Notes: generated by a model from the sequence alone, not told the origin. Shown: positions 49,323-58,750, counted from the stretch's first letter. The stretch: DNA of 64,000 nt from Hyphomicrobium_A sp963812795 (GCA_963812795.1 CAWEWG010000007.1:62001-126000); one strand, 5' to 3'. Translations and numbers: made by a program.

Positions 49323-51332
49323 ATGTGCGGCATTGCTGGAATCATTGACCTCACGGGAAAGCGTCAGCCTGACCCGGCCGCGCTGCAGAGCATGGCGCAG
49401 TCGCTATGGCACCGCGGTCCTGACGACGACGGCTATGTCATCCGCCCTGGCTTCGGCTTCGCCAACCGCCGCCTGTCGATCATCGGGCTCGGCGACGGCA
49501 AGCAGCCGATCTTCAACGAGGATCAAACCGTCGCCGTCGTCTACAACGGCGAGCTGTTCGACTACCCCGAGCGCAAGGCGGAGCTGGAGGCCAAGGGCCA
49601 CGTCTTCCGCACGCACACCGACACCGAGATCATCGTCCACCTCTACGAGGAATACGGCGAAGGCGTTTTCGAGCAGCTGCGCGGACAGTTCGCCATAGCG
49701 CTGATCGACTTCACCAAGCGCACCATCTTCCTCGCCCGCGATCGCGTCGGCATTTGCCCGCTGCACTGGAGCCGGCAGGGCGACTGGGTGTTCTTCGGCT
49801 CCGAGATCAAGGCGCTGCTGGCATCAGGCTCGGTTCCCGCGGCGCCCGATCCCCGCGGGCTCGACCAGTTGATGACCTTCTTCGCCATGGGCACACGGCG
49901 CACGATGTTCGAAGGCGTGCAGGCGCTGCTTCCCGGGCACTACCTCAAGATCGCCTTCCGCCGCGACGGCAAACCAACGGAGATCGTCGAGCGCCAGTAC
50001 TGGGACATCGATTTCCCAGACGCCGGTAGCGAGGAGAACCCGCAGAACATCAAAGGCTTGATCGACGAATTCGAGGCAACCTTCCGACGCGCCGTCGAAA
50101 TCCGACTGCGCGCCGACGTGCCGGTCGTCGGCTATCTCTCGGGCGGCGTCGATTCCGCCTACGTGCTGGCGACGGCCTCGAAGCTGCGTGGCTCCCCGGT
50201 GCCCAGCTTCACCATCCAGGTTCCCGGCAAGGGCCTCGACGAGACGGACGACGCGCTGTTCACCGCGCGCGCCATCGGCTGCCGACCGACCATCCTGCGT
50301 TCCGACAGCACCGTCATCGCCAATACCTATCCGCAGCTGATCGCCTCTGCCGACTGCCCCGTGATCGATACCTCGTGCGCGGCGCTGTGGCGGCTGTCGC
50401 AGGAGGTGCACGACCAGGGCTACAAGGTGGCGCTGACGGGCGAAGGCTCCGACGAGGCGTTCGCCGGCTACATCTGGTTCAAGCTGCGCAAGCTCGGGCA
50501 CCTCTTGGACGTCGGCGGCACCCACGCTTCCGACGCCGTCAACCGGCTGTTCCGCATGCGCATGTCGCCGCACATGAGCCGTGCCAAGCTGAAGCGTATC
50601 GACGACATGATGGGCCGCGCACACGCGCAGACGCTCCTCTATCACCTTGTCTCGCAGTCGCGCGACCGCTACTTCAGCGCCGCGATGAAGGATCGTCTCG
50701 GTGACTACCTCGCCTACGAGGACGTGCCGATCGACGCCGAGCGCATGCGCCGCTGGGATCCGCTCAACCAGTCGCTCTACTACGGCTACAAGATCCACCT
50801 TCCGGGCCTGTTGCTGAACCACAAGGGCGACCGCGTCGCCATGGCCAACAGCGTCGAGACCCGGTATCCGTTCCTCGACGAGAACGTCATCGCCTTCGCC
50901 TCCAAGCTGCATCCAAGCCTCAAGCTGCGCGGCCTGATGCGCGACAAGTACCTGCTGCGCCAGGCGGCGGCGCGCGTGTTGCCGAAGGAGGCCGCGTTCC
51001 GCAAGAAGGGCATGTTCCGCGCCCCGCTGGCGGAATCCTTCTTCATCAACCCGCCCGACTACGTGCGCCAATTGATGAGCCCGGAGGCGCTGGCGCGCAC
51101 CGGCTATTTCGATCCGCAAGCTGTCCTCAAGGACTACAACGCCATCGGCAGCGGCCAGGGCGACGACGTCAATACGTTCCTCAAGATGGGCCTTACCGGC
51201 GTGCTGTCGACGCAGCTCTGGCACCACCTCTACATGGGCGGCGGCCTGTGCGAATTGCCCGACCACTCGGCGCGCCCGCAGGTCGACCGCCCGCACGGAC
51301 CTCGCCCCGCGCTCGCCCCCGCCGCGGAGTAG
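49323..51332 (+). CDS. asnB: Asparagine synthase (glutamine-hydrolysing)
   Basis: Six hundred and sixty-nine residues. Cys2 of MCGIAGIIDL is the glutaminase nucleophile; LWHRGPDDDGYVI and NRRLSIIGLGDGKQPIFNED complete the N-terminal amidotransferase. The synthase half has the PP-loop SGGVDSAYVLATASKL near residue 272, KVALTGEGSDEAFAGYIWF, and VETRYPFLDENVI. Makes Asn from Asp, or amidates a surface-polymer sugar precursor as in exopolysaccharide clusters; no such cluster is seen here. The C-terminal Pro-rich tail is non-conserved. Confidence 0.93.
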   Translation: MCGIAGIIDLTGKRQPDPAALQSMAQSLWHRGPDDDGYVIRPGFGFANRRLSIIGLGDGKQPIFNEDQTVAVVYNGELFDYPERKAELEAKGHVFRTHTDTEIIVHLYEEYGEGVFEQLRGQFAIALIDFTKRTIFLARDRVGICPLHWSRQGDWVFFGSEIKALLASGSVPAAPDPRGLDQLMTFFAMGTRRTMFEGVQALLPGHYLKIAFRRDGKPTEIVERQYWDIDFPDAGSEENPQNIKGLIDEFEATFRRAVEIRLRADVPVVGYLSGGVDSAYVLATASKLRGSPVPSFTIQVPGKGLDETDDALFTARAIGCRPTILRSDSTVIANTYPQLIASADCPVIDTSCAALWRLSQEVHDQGYKVALTGEGSDEAFAGYIWFKLRKLGHLLDVGGTHASDAVNRLFRMRMSPHMSRAKLKRIDDMMGRAHAQTLLYHLVSQSRDRYFSAAMKDRLGDYLAYEDVPIDAERMRRWDPLNQSLYYGYKIHLPGLLLNHKGDRVAMANSVETRYPFLDENVIAFASKLHPSLKLRGLMRDKYLLRQAAARVLPKEAAFRKKGMFRAPLAESFFINPPDYVRQLMSPEALARTGYFDPQAVLKDYNAIGSGQGDDVNTFLKMGLTGVLSTQLWHHLYMGGGLCELPDHSARPQVDRPHGPRPALAPAAE

Positions 51333-51333
51333 G

Positions 51334-51936
51334 TCAGCTCTCCAAGCCTTCGAGCATGGATATGAGCACAGCGTCGATGGGCTTCGCGCCGACTTTTTCG
51401 GGCAGCAGCTGACCGTCGATCGCCAGCATCGTGAAGCCATGCACGAGTGCCCATGCGGCCGCAGCCTGGCCACGCACGGGCTGCGGCTTGAACGCGCCGG
51501 TCTTCTGGCCACGCTCCAGGATGCCCAGTAGGCCCGCGAACGCGGCAGCGCCCGCCGCATCCAGATTGGCAAAGGCAGTCTTGTCCACGTCGCCGCTGAA
51601 CATCAGGCGATAGAGGGAAGGATTGGCGGTGCCGAAGTGGATGTAGGCCTTGGCCGCCGCGATGAATTCGGCACGCGCCGAGCGAAGGGGGCGACGAAGC
51701 GCATCGGCCATTTCACCGCCAAGCTGTTGGAAGCCAAGCGTCGCCAACTCGGCCAGCAGCGCACTCTTGTCGGGAAAATGCTTGTACGGCGCAGCGTGGC
51801 TGACGCCGGCCCGGCGCGCCACCTCGCGCAGCGTGAACTGCCAGCCCTTGTCCTCGCGCAGCATCGCTTGCGCCGTCTCGATGACGACGCGCTTCAGGTC
51901 GCCGTGGTGGTAGGGGCGGGCGGGATCTTCCTGCAT
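51334..51936 (-). CDS. TetR/AcrR-family transcriptional regulator
   Basis: About 200 residues from the ATG at 51936. HTH: YHHGDLKRVVIETAQAML, FTLREVARRAGVSHAAPYKH and FPDKSALLAELATLGFQQL, with the C-terminal ligand domain FIAAAKAYIHFGTANPSLYR and LMFSGDVDKTAFANLDAAG (WHG-type). Divergent from the aldehyde dehydrogenase gene across a palindromic operator, so it probably represses that gene and itself. Confidence 0.9.
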   Translation of the reverse strand: MQEDPARPYHHGDLKRVVIETAQAMLREDKGWQFTLREVARRAGVSHAAPYKHFPDKSALLAELATLGFQQLGGEMADALRRPLRSARAEFIAAAKAYIHFGTANPSLYRLMFSGDVDKTAFANLDAAGAAAFAGLLGILERGQKTGAFKPQPVRGQAAAAWALVHGFTMLAIDGQLLPEKVGAKPIDAVLISMLEGLES

Positions 51937-51979
51937 TTTACGGTGCTCGCGATCTCGTGATGATGACAGTGCAAACATA

Positions 51980-51996
51980 TGTTGACAGTGTCAACA
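51980..51996. promoter_or_regulatory. TetR-type operator TGTTGAC-AGT-GTCAACA
   Basis: Perfect 7-bp inverted repeat with 3-base centre, in the divergent region between the TetR gene and the dehydrogenase gene. It also contains TTGACA, a possible -35 of the dehydrogenase promoter, so bound repressor would block it. Confidence 0.75.
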
Positions 51997-52022
51997 CGTG
52001 TGCCCTATGTATGCCCTCGCAA

Positions 52023-52037
52023 GTTGCCACTGTCAAC
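52023..52037. promoter_or_regulatory. Second, weaker operator half (GTTG-N7-CAAC)
   Basis: GTTG-CCACTGT-CAAC keeps the outer arms and spacing of the first operator (GTTG-ACAGTGT-CAAC). It lies 16 bases before the dehydrogenase start codon, between the likely promoter and ribosome-binding site. Confidence 0.55.
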
Positions 52038-52052
52038 ATAGGAGATCAAGCC

Positions 52053-53525
52053 ATGAATGCCCATGTCCCCACAGCCACGATCGCGCCCGACACCCAGGTT
52101 GCCCCCGACCAGACCGTCCCCACCACAAGCGGCTTGACGGATATCCTTGCCCGTCAGCGCGCCGCCTTCCTGCGCGATGGCACGCCGACGCTCGCCGCCC
52201 GCATGGCCGACCTCGCCAAGCTCAAGAAAGCCGTGCGGACGCACCTGCCCGAGTTCGCCAAGACGCTCGACGCCGACTTCGAGGGCCGCTCCGCCAAGGA
52301 GACGGCGATCCTCGAGGGCATGGCTCTGGTGCAGGGCATCAATTATCTGCGCCGCAACTTGAAGGCGTGGATGCGCCCGCAGAAGCGCCACGTGGAAATG
52401 CACTTCTTCCCCGGCCGTTCGCGCGTCGTGTACCAGCCGCTCGGCGTCGTCGGCATCATGTCGCCGTGGAACTTCCCCATCGGGCTCTCGCTCATGCCGC
52501 TCGCCACGGCGATCGCGGCCGGTAACCGCGCCATGATCAAGCCGTCGGAGATGACGCCCGCGACGACGGATCTGCTGTCGAGGATGCTGGCGGGGATTTT
52601 CCCCGAGGAGCAGGTCGCCGTGGTGACGGGGGGCGCGGATGTCGGCGCCGCGTTCTCGGGGCTGCCTTTCGATCACCTTGTCTTCACCGGCTCGACCCCG
52701 GTCGGCAAGGCCGTGATGAGGGCCGCCAGCGCCAATCTCGTTCCGGTCACGCTCGAGCTCGGCGGCAAGTCGCCCGTCGTCGTGGAGAAGGGCTTCTCGC
52801 TCAAGCGCGCCGCATCGAGCATCGCCTTCGGCAAGCTCGCCAACGGCGGACAGGTCTGCGTCGCGCCCGACTACGCTCTCGTCCCCGAAGATGACGTCGA
52901 AGCGTTCGTCGCGGCGTACGATAAGGCGGTGCGCGCGCTCTATCCCGAGGGCCCGGCGAGCGACAACTTCACGTCGGTCATCAACCAGCGGCACTACGAC
53001 CGGCTGCGCGGGCTTCTCGATGAAGCGCGTGCCAAGGGCGCACGCGTGATCGAGGTCGGCGCCAACCCGGAAACTGCGCGCAACCGCCCGCATACGCTGG
53101 CGCCGAGCGTGGTTCTCGGAGCGACCGGCGATATGGGCATCCTGAATGAGGAGATCTTCGGACCGGTTTTGCCGATCGTGCCCTACCGGGAGATCGACGA
53201 CGCCGTCGCCCACATCAACGCGGGAGAGCGGCCGCTGGCACTCTACTACTTCGGCGGCAACGGTAAGGATCGCCGCAAGGTGCTGGAGGGCACGACATCC
53301 GGCAACGTGACGATCAACGACACGCTGCTGCACTACGCGCAGGACGACCTGCCGTTCGGCGGTGTCGGCGCCAGCGGCATGGGTGCCTACCACGGCGTCG
53401 AAGGCTTCAAGTCGCTGAGCCACGCAAAGGGCGTCTTCGAGCAGAGCCGCTGGAACCTGACGGGCGCCCTGCGTCCCCCGTTCGGCCTGCTGACCCGCTT
53501 CGTCACGTGGTATCTCACGCGATGA
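52053..53525 (+). CDS. Coniferyl-aldehyde-dehydrogenase-like ALDH
   Basis: About 490 residues from the ATG at 52053 (AGGAGA site). GVVGIMSPWNFPIGLSLMPL, VFTGSTPVGKAVM (cofactor loop), TLELGGKSPVVV (general base Glu) and NGGQVCVAPDYALV (catalytic Cys near residue 268) are present; LNEEIFGPVLPIVPYREIDD and DLPFGGVGASGMGAYHGVEG close the protein. Closest in pattern to CalB-type aldehyde dehydrogenases that oxidise aromatic or medium-chain aldehydes with NAD. The C-terminal basic hydrophobic tail (LLTRFVTWYLTR) may bind membrane. Controlled by the divergent TetR regulator. Confidence 0.9.
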   Translation: MNAHVPTATIAPDTQVAPDQTVPTTSGLTDILARQRAAFLRDGTPTLAARMADLAKLKKAVRTHLPEFAKTLDADFEGRSAKETAILEGMALVQGINYLRRNLKAWMRPQKRHVEMHFFPGRSRVVYQPLGVVGIMSPWNFPIGLSLMPLATAIAAGNRAMIKPSEMTPATTDLLSRMLAGIFPEEQVAVVTGGADVGAAFSGLPFDHLVFTGSTPVGKAVMRAASANLVPVTLELGGKSPVVVEKGFSLKRAASSIAFGKLANGGQVCVAPDYALVPEDDVEAFVAAYDKAVRALYPEGPASDNFTSVINQRHYDRLRGLLDEARAKGARVIEVGANPETARNRPHTLAPSVVLGATGDMGILNEEIFGPVLPIVPYREIDDAVAHINAGERPLALYYFGGNGKDRRKVLEGTTSGNVTINDTLLHYAQDDLPFGGVGASGMGAYHGVEGFKSLSHAKGVFEQSRWNLTGALRPPFGLLTRFVTWYLTR

Positions 53526-53536
53526 CACCCGCGAAT

Positions 53537-53569
53537 GGCCTGCGCGGCACCTTGAAGGTCGCGCAGGCC
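53537..53569 (+). terminator. GC-rich hairpin after the ALDH gene
   Basis: GGCCTGCGCG and CGCGCAGGCC form a perfect 10-bp stem with a 13-base loop, 12 bases past the stop. No T-run follows, so termination is not certain. Confidence 0.45.
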
Positions 53570-53715
53570 GGCCGGCTGTTGGCGGGCAATGGTGTCAGCT
53601 GCTGGCGCTGAGGCCGGAAGCAATCCGGACAGTTCGCACCGGGTGCCGAACTTGTAGATGGCGCGGGACGTAGGCGCTCAACCTCGCAAACACGCGGCCG
53701 GGCTCGGCGTTGTCT

Positions 53716-54369
53716 TCAGTTGTCGCCTCTCATGACGCGCTCCTCGTATTCCGGCAGCGTGAGAATGCCTTCCTTCTCGGCCTGGGCGCGTTCCTCGGGC
53801 TTGATGACCTCTTGCACGATGTCAGCACGCTTCCACAACGCGAGCGGCGTTTCCTTGCCTTCTACGGGCACGTACTTGGACTGTCCGACGCGCTGGTACT
53901 TGTGGACGTAACGCGGGCAATTGACCCAAACGCGGTCGCAGGTGACGCGGACGATGTACTTGGCTTCCTTCCAGGCGCCCATCAATGGGTCGTCACGCTC
54001 GAACGTGGCGCGGCCCTGGACACGGAATCGATGCGGTGTCTCGAAATCGATGAACAGCAGACCGACATGGCCCTGCCCGACGATGTTGCCCATCGAATAG
54101 AACATGCCGTTGCCGTCGAAGCCCGGGAACGCCAGCGTGTGGTCGTCCACCACCTTGACGAGGCCGACGGGCCCACCCTTGTAGGACACTGTCGGGCGCC
54201 CTTCCTTGTCGACCGTGGCGAGGAAAAACATGTCGCGCGACGCGACGAAGGCCTGCTCTTCGGGCGTCAAGGCGCGATGGGCCCATTTCGTATCGAGCAT
54301 GTCAGCCAATTTACGCGTGCCGAACTCGTTCTGCAGGGCGATGTGCTCGTCGAAGTAGAGCTGTTCCAT
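53716..54369 (-). CDS. Pyridoxamine-5'-phosphate oxidase-like FMN-binding protein
   Basis: Two hundred and seventeen residues, split-barrel fold. FFLATVDKEGRPTVSYKGGP, LAFPGFDGNGMFYSMGNI and VGLLFIDFETPHRFRVQGRA, RVTCDRVWVNCPRYVHKY are typical of the PNPOx-like group. May bind FMN or F420-like cofactor; substrate unknown. Convergent with the ALDH gene across a short spacer. Confidence 0.9.
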   Translation of the reverse strand: MEQLYFDEHIALQNEFGTRKLADMLDTKWAHRALTPEEQAFVASRDMFFLATVDKEGRPTVSYKGGPVGLVKVVDDHTLAFPGFDGNGMFYSMGNIVGQGHVGLLFIDFETPHRFRVQGRATFERDDPLMGAWKEAKYIVRVTCDRVWVNCPRYVHKYQRVGQSKYVPVEGKETPLALWKRADIVQEVIKPEERAQAEKEGILTLPEYEERVMRGDN

Positions 54370-54637
54370 CGTGTCACCTCGTTCTGATCGTTAGGCAAAA
54401 AGTCTTTTGACTGGTCTGTTCAGACCACGTCGATCATGTCGCCTTCGGGCGGCGACGCATTCGGTATTCGACCGCCTGGCAAGCCGCTCCCAGCTGATTT
54501 GAATCTGACACCCCGGCGGCGACCCGCGCTTCTCATAGACTGCTCGTTGTTATTCAGAAACTGCTGAGTGCCGACCGCCAATGAGCACTGGAACGTCGAC
54601 GGATGGACGCGACGATTCGAACTCCCCGTTCCGATGT

Positions 54638-55552
54638 TCAGGTGTTGGCGGCTCGGGATCCGATTTGACTCGCCCGATATGCCCCAGGGGTCATGCCCGT
54701 GGCGTCGCGAAATGCCCGCGAGAAATTCGACTGGGAGGAGAAGCCCGTCGACAACGCGATGTCCGAAACGGACCGGTGATGGTCGGCGAGCATTCTCTTT
54801 GCGAGTTCAAGCCGCATTCGGCTGACGAACTCGTGAGGGCTCTGGCCGGCCGCCGCCTTGAACGACCGCGCGAAATGCGCCGGGCTCATGCATGCGACCG
54901 CTGCAAGTTCAGCGACGGTGAAATTCCGGTCAATATGTGCGTCGATGAATTCCATGACACGTGACATGCGCCGGTCATCGATCGGCTTTCCCGAAGAGCG
55001 CACAGGCTTGGCGCTTGGCGGGACTTCGGAGTAACGATGTACGAGATAGGCTGACAGTGACTGAGCCAGCAACTCCACCAGCAATCGGCCCGCAGACGTC
55101 TCCGCAGCCAACTCCCTGCTGATTATGAGAGCGCACTGTTCAATAAAGGGGTCGTAGCCGATGGCTTCGTAACGAAGCGTCGCGCGGGCTGGATCAATGT
55201 CGAGATCCTGCAGCATGGAGTCCGCGAACGGCTTGGCCGGCAGGAAAATGTGCAGGCAATCGTCGACCGGCTGCCGGAAATTGATGAATTCCTCGCGTAT
55301 TCCCGAAGGACAGAGCCAAGCGGTACCGCGTCGTCCCAGAGTGCTCTGCCTCAAACCGGCCCCTTGCCGGTCAACCAGCGTGCGACCGCTCAACAAGACC
55401 GCAATTTCGGTGTCTCGAGGCAGAACCGAAGGGAGCTCACCGGCTTCGTGGGTCCACCGCTCGGCGAGCACATTCGTCCAGCCACGACCCGCCGACGAAC
55501 CGTGCTGCCTGCCTGTGACGTACTTGAACGCGGCGTGTCCCTGCAAGCTCAT
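54638..55552 (-). CDS. AraC-family transcriptional regulator
   Basis: About 304 residues from the ATG at 55552 (a TTG at 55561 is an alternative). N-terminal domain carries TEIAVLLSGRTLVDRQGAG and HIFLPAKPFADSMLQDL, a cupin-like sensor. The C-terminal two-helix-turn-helix AraC domain is intact: FTVAELAAVACMSPAHFARS, FKAAAGQSPHEFVSRMRLE, SDIALSTGFSSQSNFSRAFR, ATGMTPGAYR. Target not evident; flanked by the PNPOx gene and argG, the former being the best candidate. Confidence 0.9.
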   Translation of the reverse strand: MSLQGHAAFKYVTGRQHGSSAGRGWTNVLAERWTHEAGELPSVLPRDTEIAVLLSGRTLVDRQGAGLRQSTLGRRGTAWLCPSGIREEFINFRQPVDDCLHIFLPAKPFADSMLQDLDIDPARATLRYEAIGYDPFIEQCALIISRELAAETSAGRLLVELLAQSLSAYLVHRYSEVPPSAKPVRSSGKPIDDRRMSRVMEFIDAHIDRNFTVAELAAVACMSPAHFARSFKAAAGQSPHEFVSRMRLELAKRMLADHHRSVSDIALSTGFSSQSNFSRAFRDATGMTPGAYRASQIGSRAANT

Positions 55553-55610
55553 CCCGACCAATATAGCAGCCGGCGCCCAGGCTTGAGAACATTTTCCTCA
55601 TGCCCTCGCA

Positions 55611-56843
55611 TCACCCTTTCCGGTCGCGCAGGCCGAGGGTGCGCAGGCGCAGGGCGTTGAGCTTGATGAAGCCGGCCGCGTCCTTTTGGTCGTAGGCACC
55701 CTTGTCGTCCTCGAAGGTGACCAGTGTCGACGAGTACAGCGACTTGTCGCTCTCGCGACCGATGACGGTGACGTTGCCCTTATAGAGCTTCAACCGCACC
55801 TCGCCTTCGACGTGCTCCTGGCTCTTGTCGATCAGCGCCTGCAGCATCTCGCGCTCGGGCGAGAACCAAAACCCGTAGTAGATGAGCTCCGCATAGCGCG
55901 GCATCAGGTCGTCTTTGAGATGCATGGCCCCGCGGTCGAGCGTGATGGATTCGATTCCCCGGTGCGCAGCGAGCAAGATGGTGCCGCCGGGCGTCTCGTA
56001 GACGCCGCGCGACTTCATGCCGACAAAGCGGTTCTCGACGAGGTCAAGCCGGCCTATGCCGTTGTCGCGACCGTAGTCGTTGAGCGTGGCCAGGAGATTG
56101 GCGGGGCTCAGCGGATTGCCGTTGACGGAGACCGCGTCGCCCTTCTTGAAGCCGACGGTGATGACGGTCGCCTTGTCGGGCGCCTCCTCCGGCGAGATGG
56201 TGCGCTGATAGACGTACGGCGGCGGCTCGACGGCCGGATCCTCGAGAACCTTACCCTCTGACGAGGAGTGCAGCAGGTTGGCATCGACCGAGAAGGGCGC
56301 CTCGCCGCGCTTGTCCTTGGCGATGGGGATCTGGTTCTCTTCGGCGAAGGCGATCAGGTCTTCGCGGCTCTTGAACTCCCAGTCGCGCCACGGCGCAATG
56401 ATCTTGATTCCCGGCTCGAGCGCATAATAGCTAAGCTCGTAGCGGACTTGGTCGTTGCCCTTGCCGGTGGAGCCGTGGGAGACGGCGTCGGCGCCGACAG
56501 CCCGCGCGATGTCGATCTGCTTCTTGGCAATGAGCGGCCGGGCGATCGAGGTGCCGAGCAGATAGACGCCCTCATAGAGCGCGTTGGCGCGGAACATCGG
56601 GAACACGTAGTCGCGCACGAACTCCTCGCGCAGATCCTCGATGTAGATGTTCGCCGGCTTGATGCCGAGCATCAGCGCCTTCTCGCGCGCCGGCTCGATC
56701 TCGCCGCCTTGGCCGAGATCGGCGGTGAAGGTGACGACCTCGGCGCCGTAGGTCTGCTGCAACCACTTGAGGATGATCGAGGTATCGAGGCCGCCGGAAT
56801 AGGCGAGCACGACCTTTTTGATCGGCTTGGGCTTGGAGGTCAT
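55611..56843 (-). CDS. argG: Argininosuccinate synthase
   Basis: About 410 residues from the ATG at 56843. Joins citrulline and aspartate in arginine biosynthesis. VVLAYSGGLDTSIILKWLQQ is the ATP PP-loop; LGTSIARPLIAKKQIDIARA, DAVSHGSTGKGNDQVRYEL, and PIAKDKRGEAPFSVDANLLH are conserved. Complete and in frame, unlike many neighbours. Confidence 0.97.
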   Translation of the reverse strand: MTSKPKPIKKVVLAYSGGLDTSIILKWLQQTYGAEVVTFTADLGQGGEIEPAREKALMLGIKPANIYIEDLREEFVRDYVFPMFRANALYEGVYLLGTSIARPLIAKKQIDIARAVGADAVSHGSTGKGNDQVRYELSYYALEPGIKIIAPWRDWEFKSREDLIAFAEENQIPIAKDKRGEAPFSVDANLLHSSSEGKVLEDPAVEPPPYVYQRTISPEEAPDKATVITVGFKKGDAVSVNGNPLSPANLLATLNDYGRDNGIGRLDLVENRFVGMKSRGVYETPGGTILLAAHRGIESITLDRGAMHLKDDLMPRYAELIYYGFWFSPEREMLQALIDKSQEHVEGEVRLKLYKGNVTVIGRESDKSLYSSTLVTFEDDKGAYDQKDAAGFIKLNALRLRTLGLRDRKG

Positions 56844-57148
56844 GGGGGCTCTTTTTCGACGATGGACGCAGTGCCTGTACGAAATTCTATGCAGCTCCGC
56901 CATAGGCTACGGCTGCTCGCCAGCTCAATGCGCTTGCACTCTTCGACCATGAGACTGCGCGGGTCAGGCGCGTCTCGCTTTGGCGTCGGAGTGGACGGCA
57001 ACCGCTGCGTGCTAGCGCACCACCGACTGTCTCCCTGCCACGCCGGAGCATCAATTCGGGTACCGCGCCCATCCAACACGGCCATTCCATGCACGTGCAA
57101 CCTATGGTAAACGATGCAGGCGGGGTACACGGGCTGGGAGTTCATTGC
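56844..57148. other. Divergent intergenic region between argG and the small exported gene
   Basis: About 300 bases. Should include both promoters. I saw no distinct regulatory motif, repeat or small gene. Confidence 0.4.
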
Positions 57149-57415
57149 ATGCGACGTCATTACTGGCGCGGCACCGCTGCCGCCGCCGCGATCATTGCGT
57201 TTGCCGCCACGGTCATGGCCGCCGACGACAAGTCGACGACCGAGAAGAAACCTGAAAAGAAACCGCCGTCGGTGTGCGTCGGTCTCGACATCACGGCCTG
57301 CGGTGCCAAGGCCGAGTGCTTTTGGAAGCAGCAGATCACGACAAAGCAGGGCAAGACCAGGAAGGCGCACTGCCGCCTGAAGCCGCGTCAGCAGATGGCG
57401 AAGAAGGCGATCTGA
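57149..57415 (+). CDS. Small exported cysteine-containing basic protein
   Basis: About 88 residues from the ATG at 57149: MRRHYWRGTAAAAAIIAFAA and TVMA form a signal peptide. The mature chain has Lys/Glu-rich linker (TTEKKPEKKPPS) and four cysteines (VCVGLDITACGAKAECFWKQ plus one more at HCRL), suggesting two disulphides. Periplasmic by prediction; no family named. Confidence 0.65.
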   Translation: MRRHYWRGTAAAAAIIAFAATVMAADDKSTTEKKPEKKPPSVCVGLDITACGAKAECFWKQQITTKQGKTRKAHCRLKPRQQMAKKAI

Positions 57416-57453
57416 CGGTCGCTAGCCGCACGAGATTTCGCCCGCTGCGCGTG

Positions 57454-58158
57454 TCACGGCATGCGCAGCGCGGTGAACATCGTCCCGACGTTCAGTGGCA
57501 CCATGGCCATGAGCGTCAGCATCTCGGTCGGCGGCCAGGTGCCGTGCGATGAGGCGTGCCCGCCTTCGGTGTGATAGCTGGCGAACGCCTTCTTGATCGA
57601 CTGCGTCGCCGCGTCGGCGGCGTCGAGCACGGCGGCATTGGCCTCGGCCGTCGGCCAGGCGACCGTGTGCGGCACGCCCGACGACATCATCATGAACGCC
57701 ATCGGCCAGGAGGCCGGCGCCGAGGCGAACGGCAACGTCGTCAGCCAGGCGGCCATGGGATTGGTGGCCGGCGCAAGGGGTCGGACCGGTGTGGCGCTCA
57801 TCGCGCTGAGCGCTCCGGTCATAGCGTCGGCGAACGCCGACATGGCTTCCCAGGGATTGGTCGGCAGGGCGGGCGCGGGCGGGCTGGGCGGCGGCGCTGC
57901 CGGCAGCATCCAACCGAATGGATCGAAGGGGTTGAACTGGGGCGTGGGTGGCGGCGCGGGCGGCGCCATGGGCACAGGCCAGTTCCACAATTGCGAAGCC
58001 GGCGGCGGCTTGGCGCCGGGTGGTTGCAATACGGCCGACCAGAAGTTCAGCACCTGCTCGGCGAAGGCGGCGTAGGCAGCCGTGCTGGCGGCCGAATACC
58101 CGAGCGCAGCATCGGTGCAGCGGCTGGCGAAACGTTGCTGGAGGTCCCGGTCGAGCAT
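57454..58158 (-). CDS. Proline/alanine-rich hypothetical protein
   Basis: About 234 residues from the ATG at 58158. An N-terminal helix (LQQRFASRCTDAALGYSAAS, TAAYAAFAEQVLNFWSAVL), a Pro-rich middle with repeated PPP and FNPFDPFGWMLP, and a C-terminal helical part (WEAMSAFADAMTGALSAMSA). The helix / linker / helix layout brings phasins to mind but no phasin motif is seen. GGAG is 12 bases upstream of the start. Unknown function. Confidence 0.55.
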   Translation of the reverse strand: MLDRDLQQRFASRCTDAALGYSAASTAAYAAFAEQVLNFWSAVLQPPGAKPPPASQLWNWPVPMAPPAPPPTPQFNPFDPFGWMLPAAPPPSPPAPALPTNPWEAMSAFADAMTGALSAMSATPVRPLAPATNPMAAWLTTLPFASAPASWPMAFMMMSSGVPHTVAWPTAEANAAVLDAADAATQSIKKAFASYHTEGGHASSHGTWPPTEMLTLMAMVPLNVGTMFTALRMP

Positions 58159-58258
58159 GCGGCGTGCGATCTCCTTGCCCCCGCAAGCATTGCGCAGAAA
58201 GCTAAACCGATTGCTGCGATGCAACAACACAATTGCGCGTGAGAGACTCGGGCTTAGC

Positions 58259-58750
58259 TCAGTTCGGCTGTGGAGCCGGTTCGGGATCGGCCGGCGGGGG
58301 CACCGCGGTCGGTGTTGCGTCCGCCCGCTTGCCGCCAGCGCGACGCCCGGCCACCAGCCAGTAGGCAAGACCGCCGGCGAGGCCCACTGCAACGTATGCT
58401 GCCAGCGCATAGCCGTTGAGGATCGACGGTTGGCCGCCAACCTCGTTGGCGTACTCGGCTGCGAGGCCGCCAAGAGCGATGCCGACGCCGACGAACGCAT
58501 AGTAGAGCCTCGACCTGATGACCGACATCTCGGCGATGCCGATGGCGATGATGGCGAACGGGAAGGCGAAAATGGCCGAGTGGGTAGCCGCCAGCAGCGA
58601 CAGCACGCCGGCATTGCCGAGGCGCTCGGGCTGGGCATCGGCCGGCAGCCCGGCGATGTCGGCGGGCGTAACGACGAAGGCAACCGTGACCAAGCCGGCG
58701 ACGAGGCAGGCGACGACGAAGCCGAAAAGGACGCGCAGCAGCGTGATCAT
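58259..58750 (-). CDS. Four-helix membrane protein (paralogue A)
   Basis: One hundred and sixty-three residues: helices at ITLLRVLFGFVVACLVAGLV, LAATHSAIFAFPFAIIAIGI, LYYAFVGVGIALGGLAAEYA and NGYALAAYVAVGLAGGLAYW, ending in a charged Pro/Ala tail. Related to the next gene (LVAGRR ending and the same helix order). No characterised family known to me. Confidence 0.65.
   Translation of the reverse strand: MITLLRVLFGFVVACLVAGLVTVAFVVTPADIAGLPADAQPERLGNAGVLSLLAATHSAIFAFPFAIIAIGIAEMSVIRSRLYYAFVGVGIALGGLAAEYANEVGGQPSILNGYALAAYVAVGLAGGLAYWLVAGRRAGGKRADATPTAVPPPADPEPAPQPN

Noticed and set aside
49824..51572. 582-residue minus-strand frame across asnB
   Set aside because: Antisense shadow; the real minus gene here is the TetR regulator at 51334-51936.
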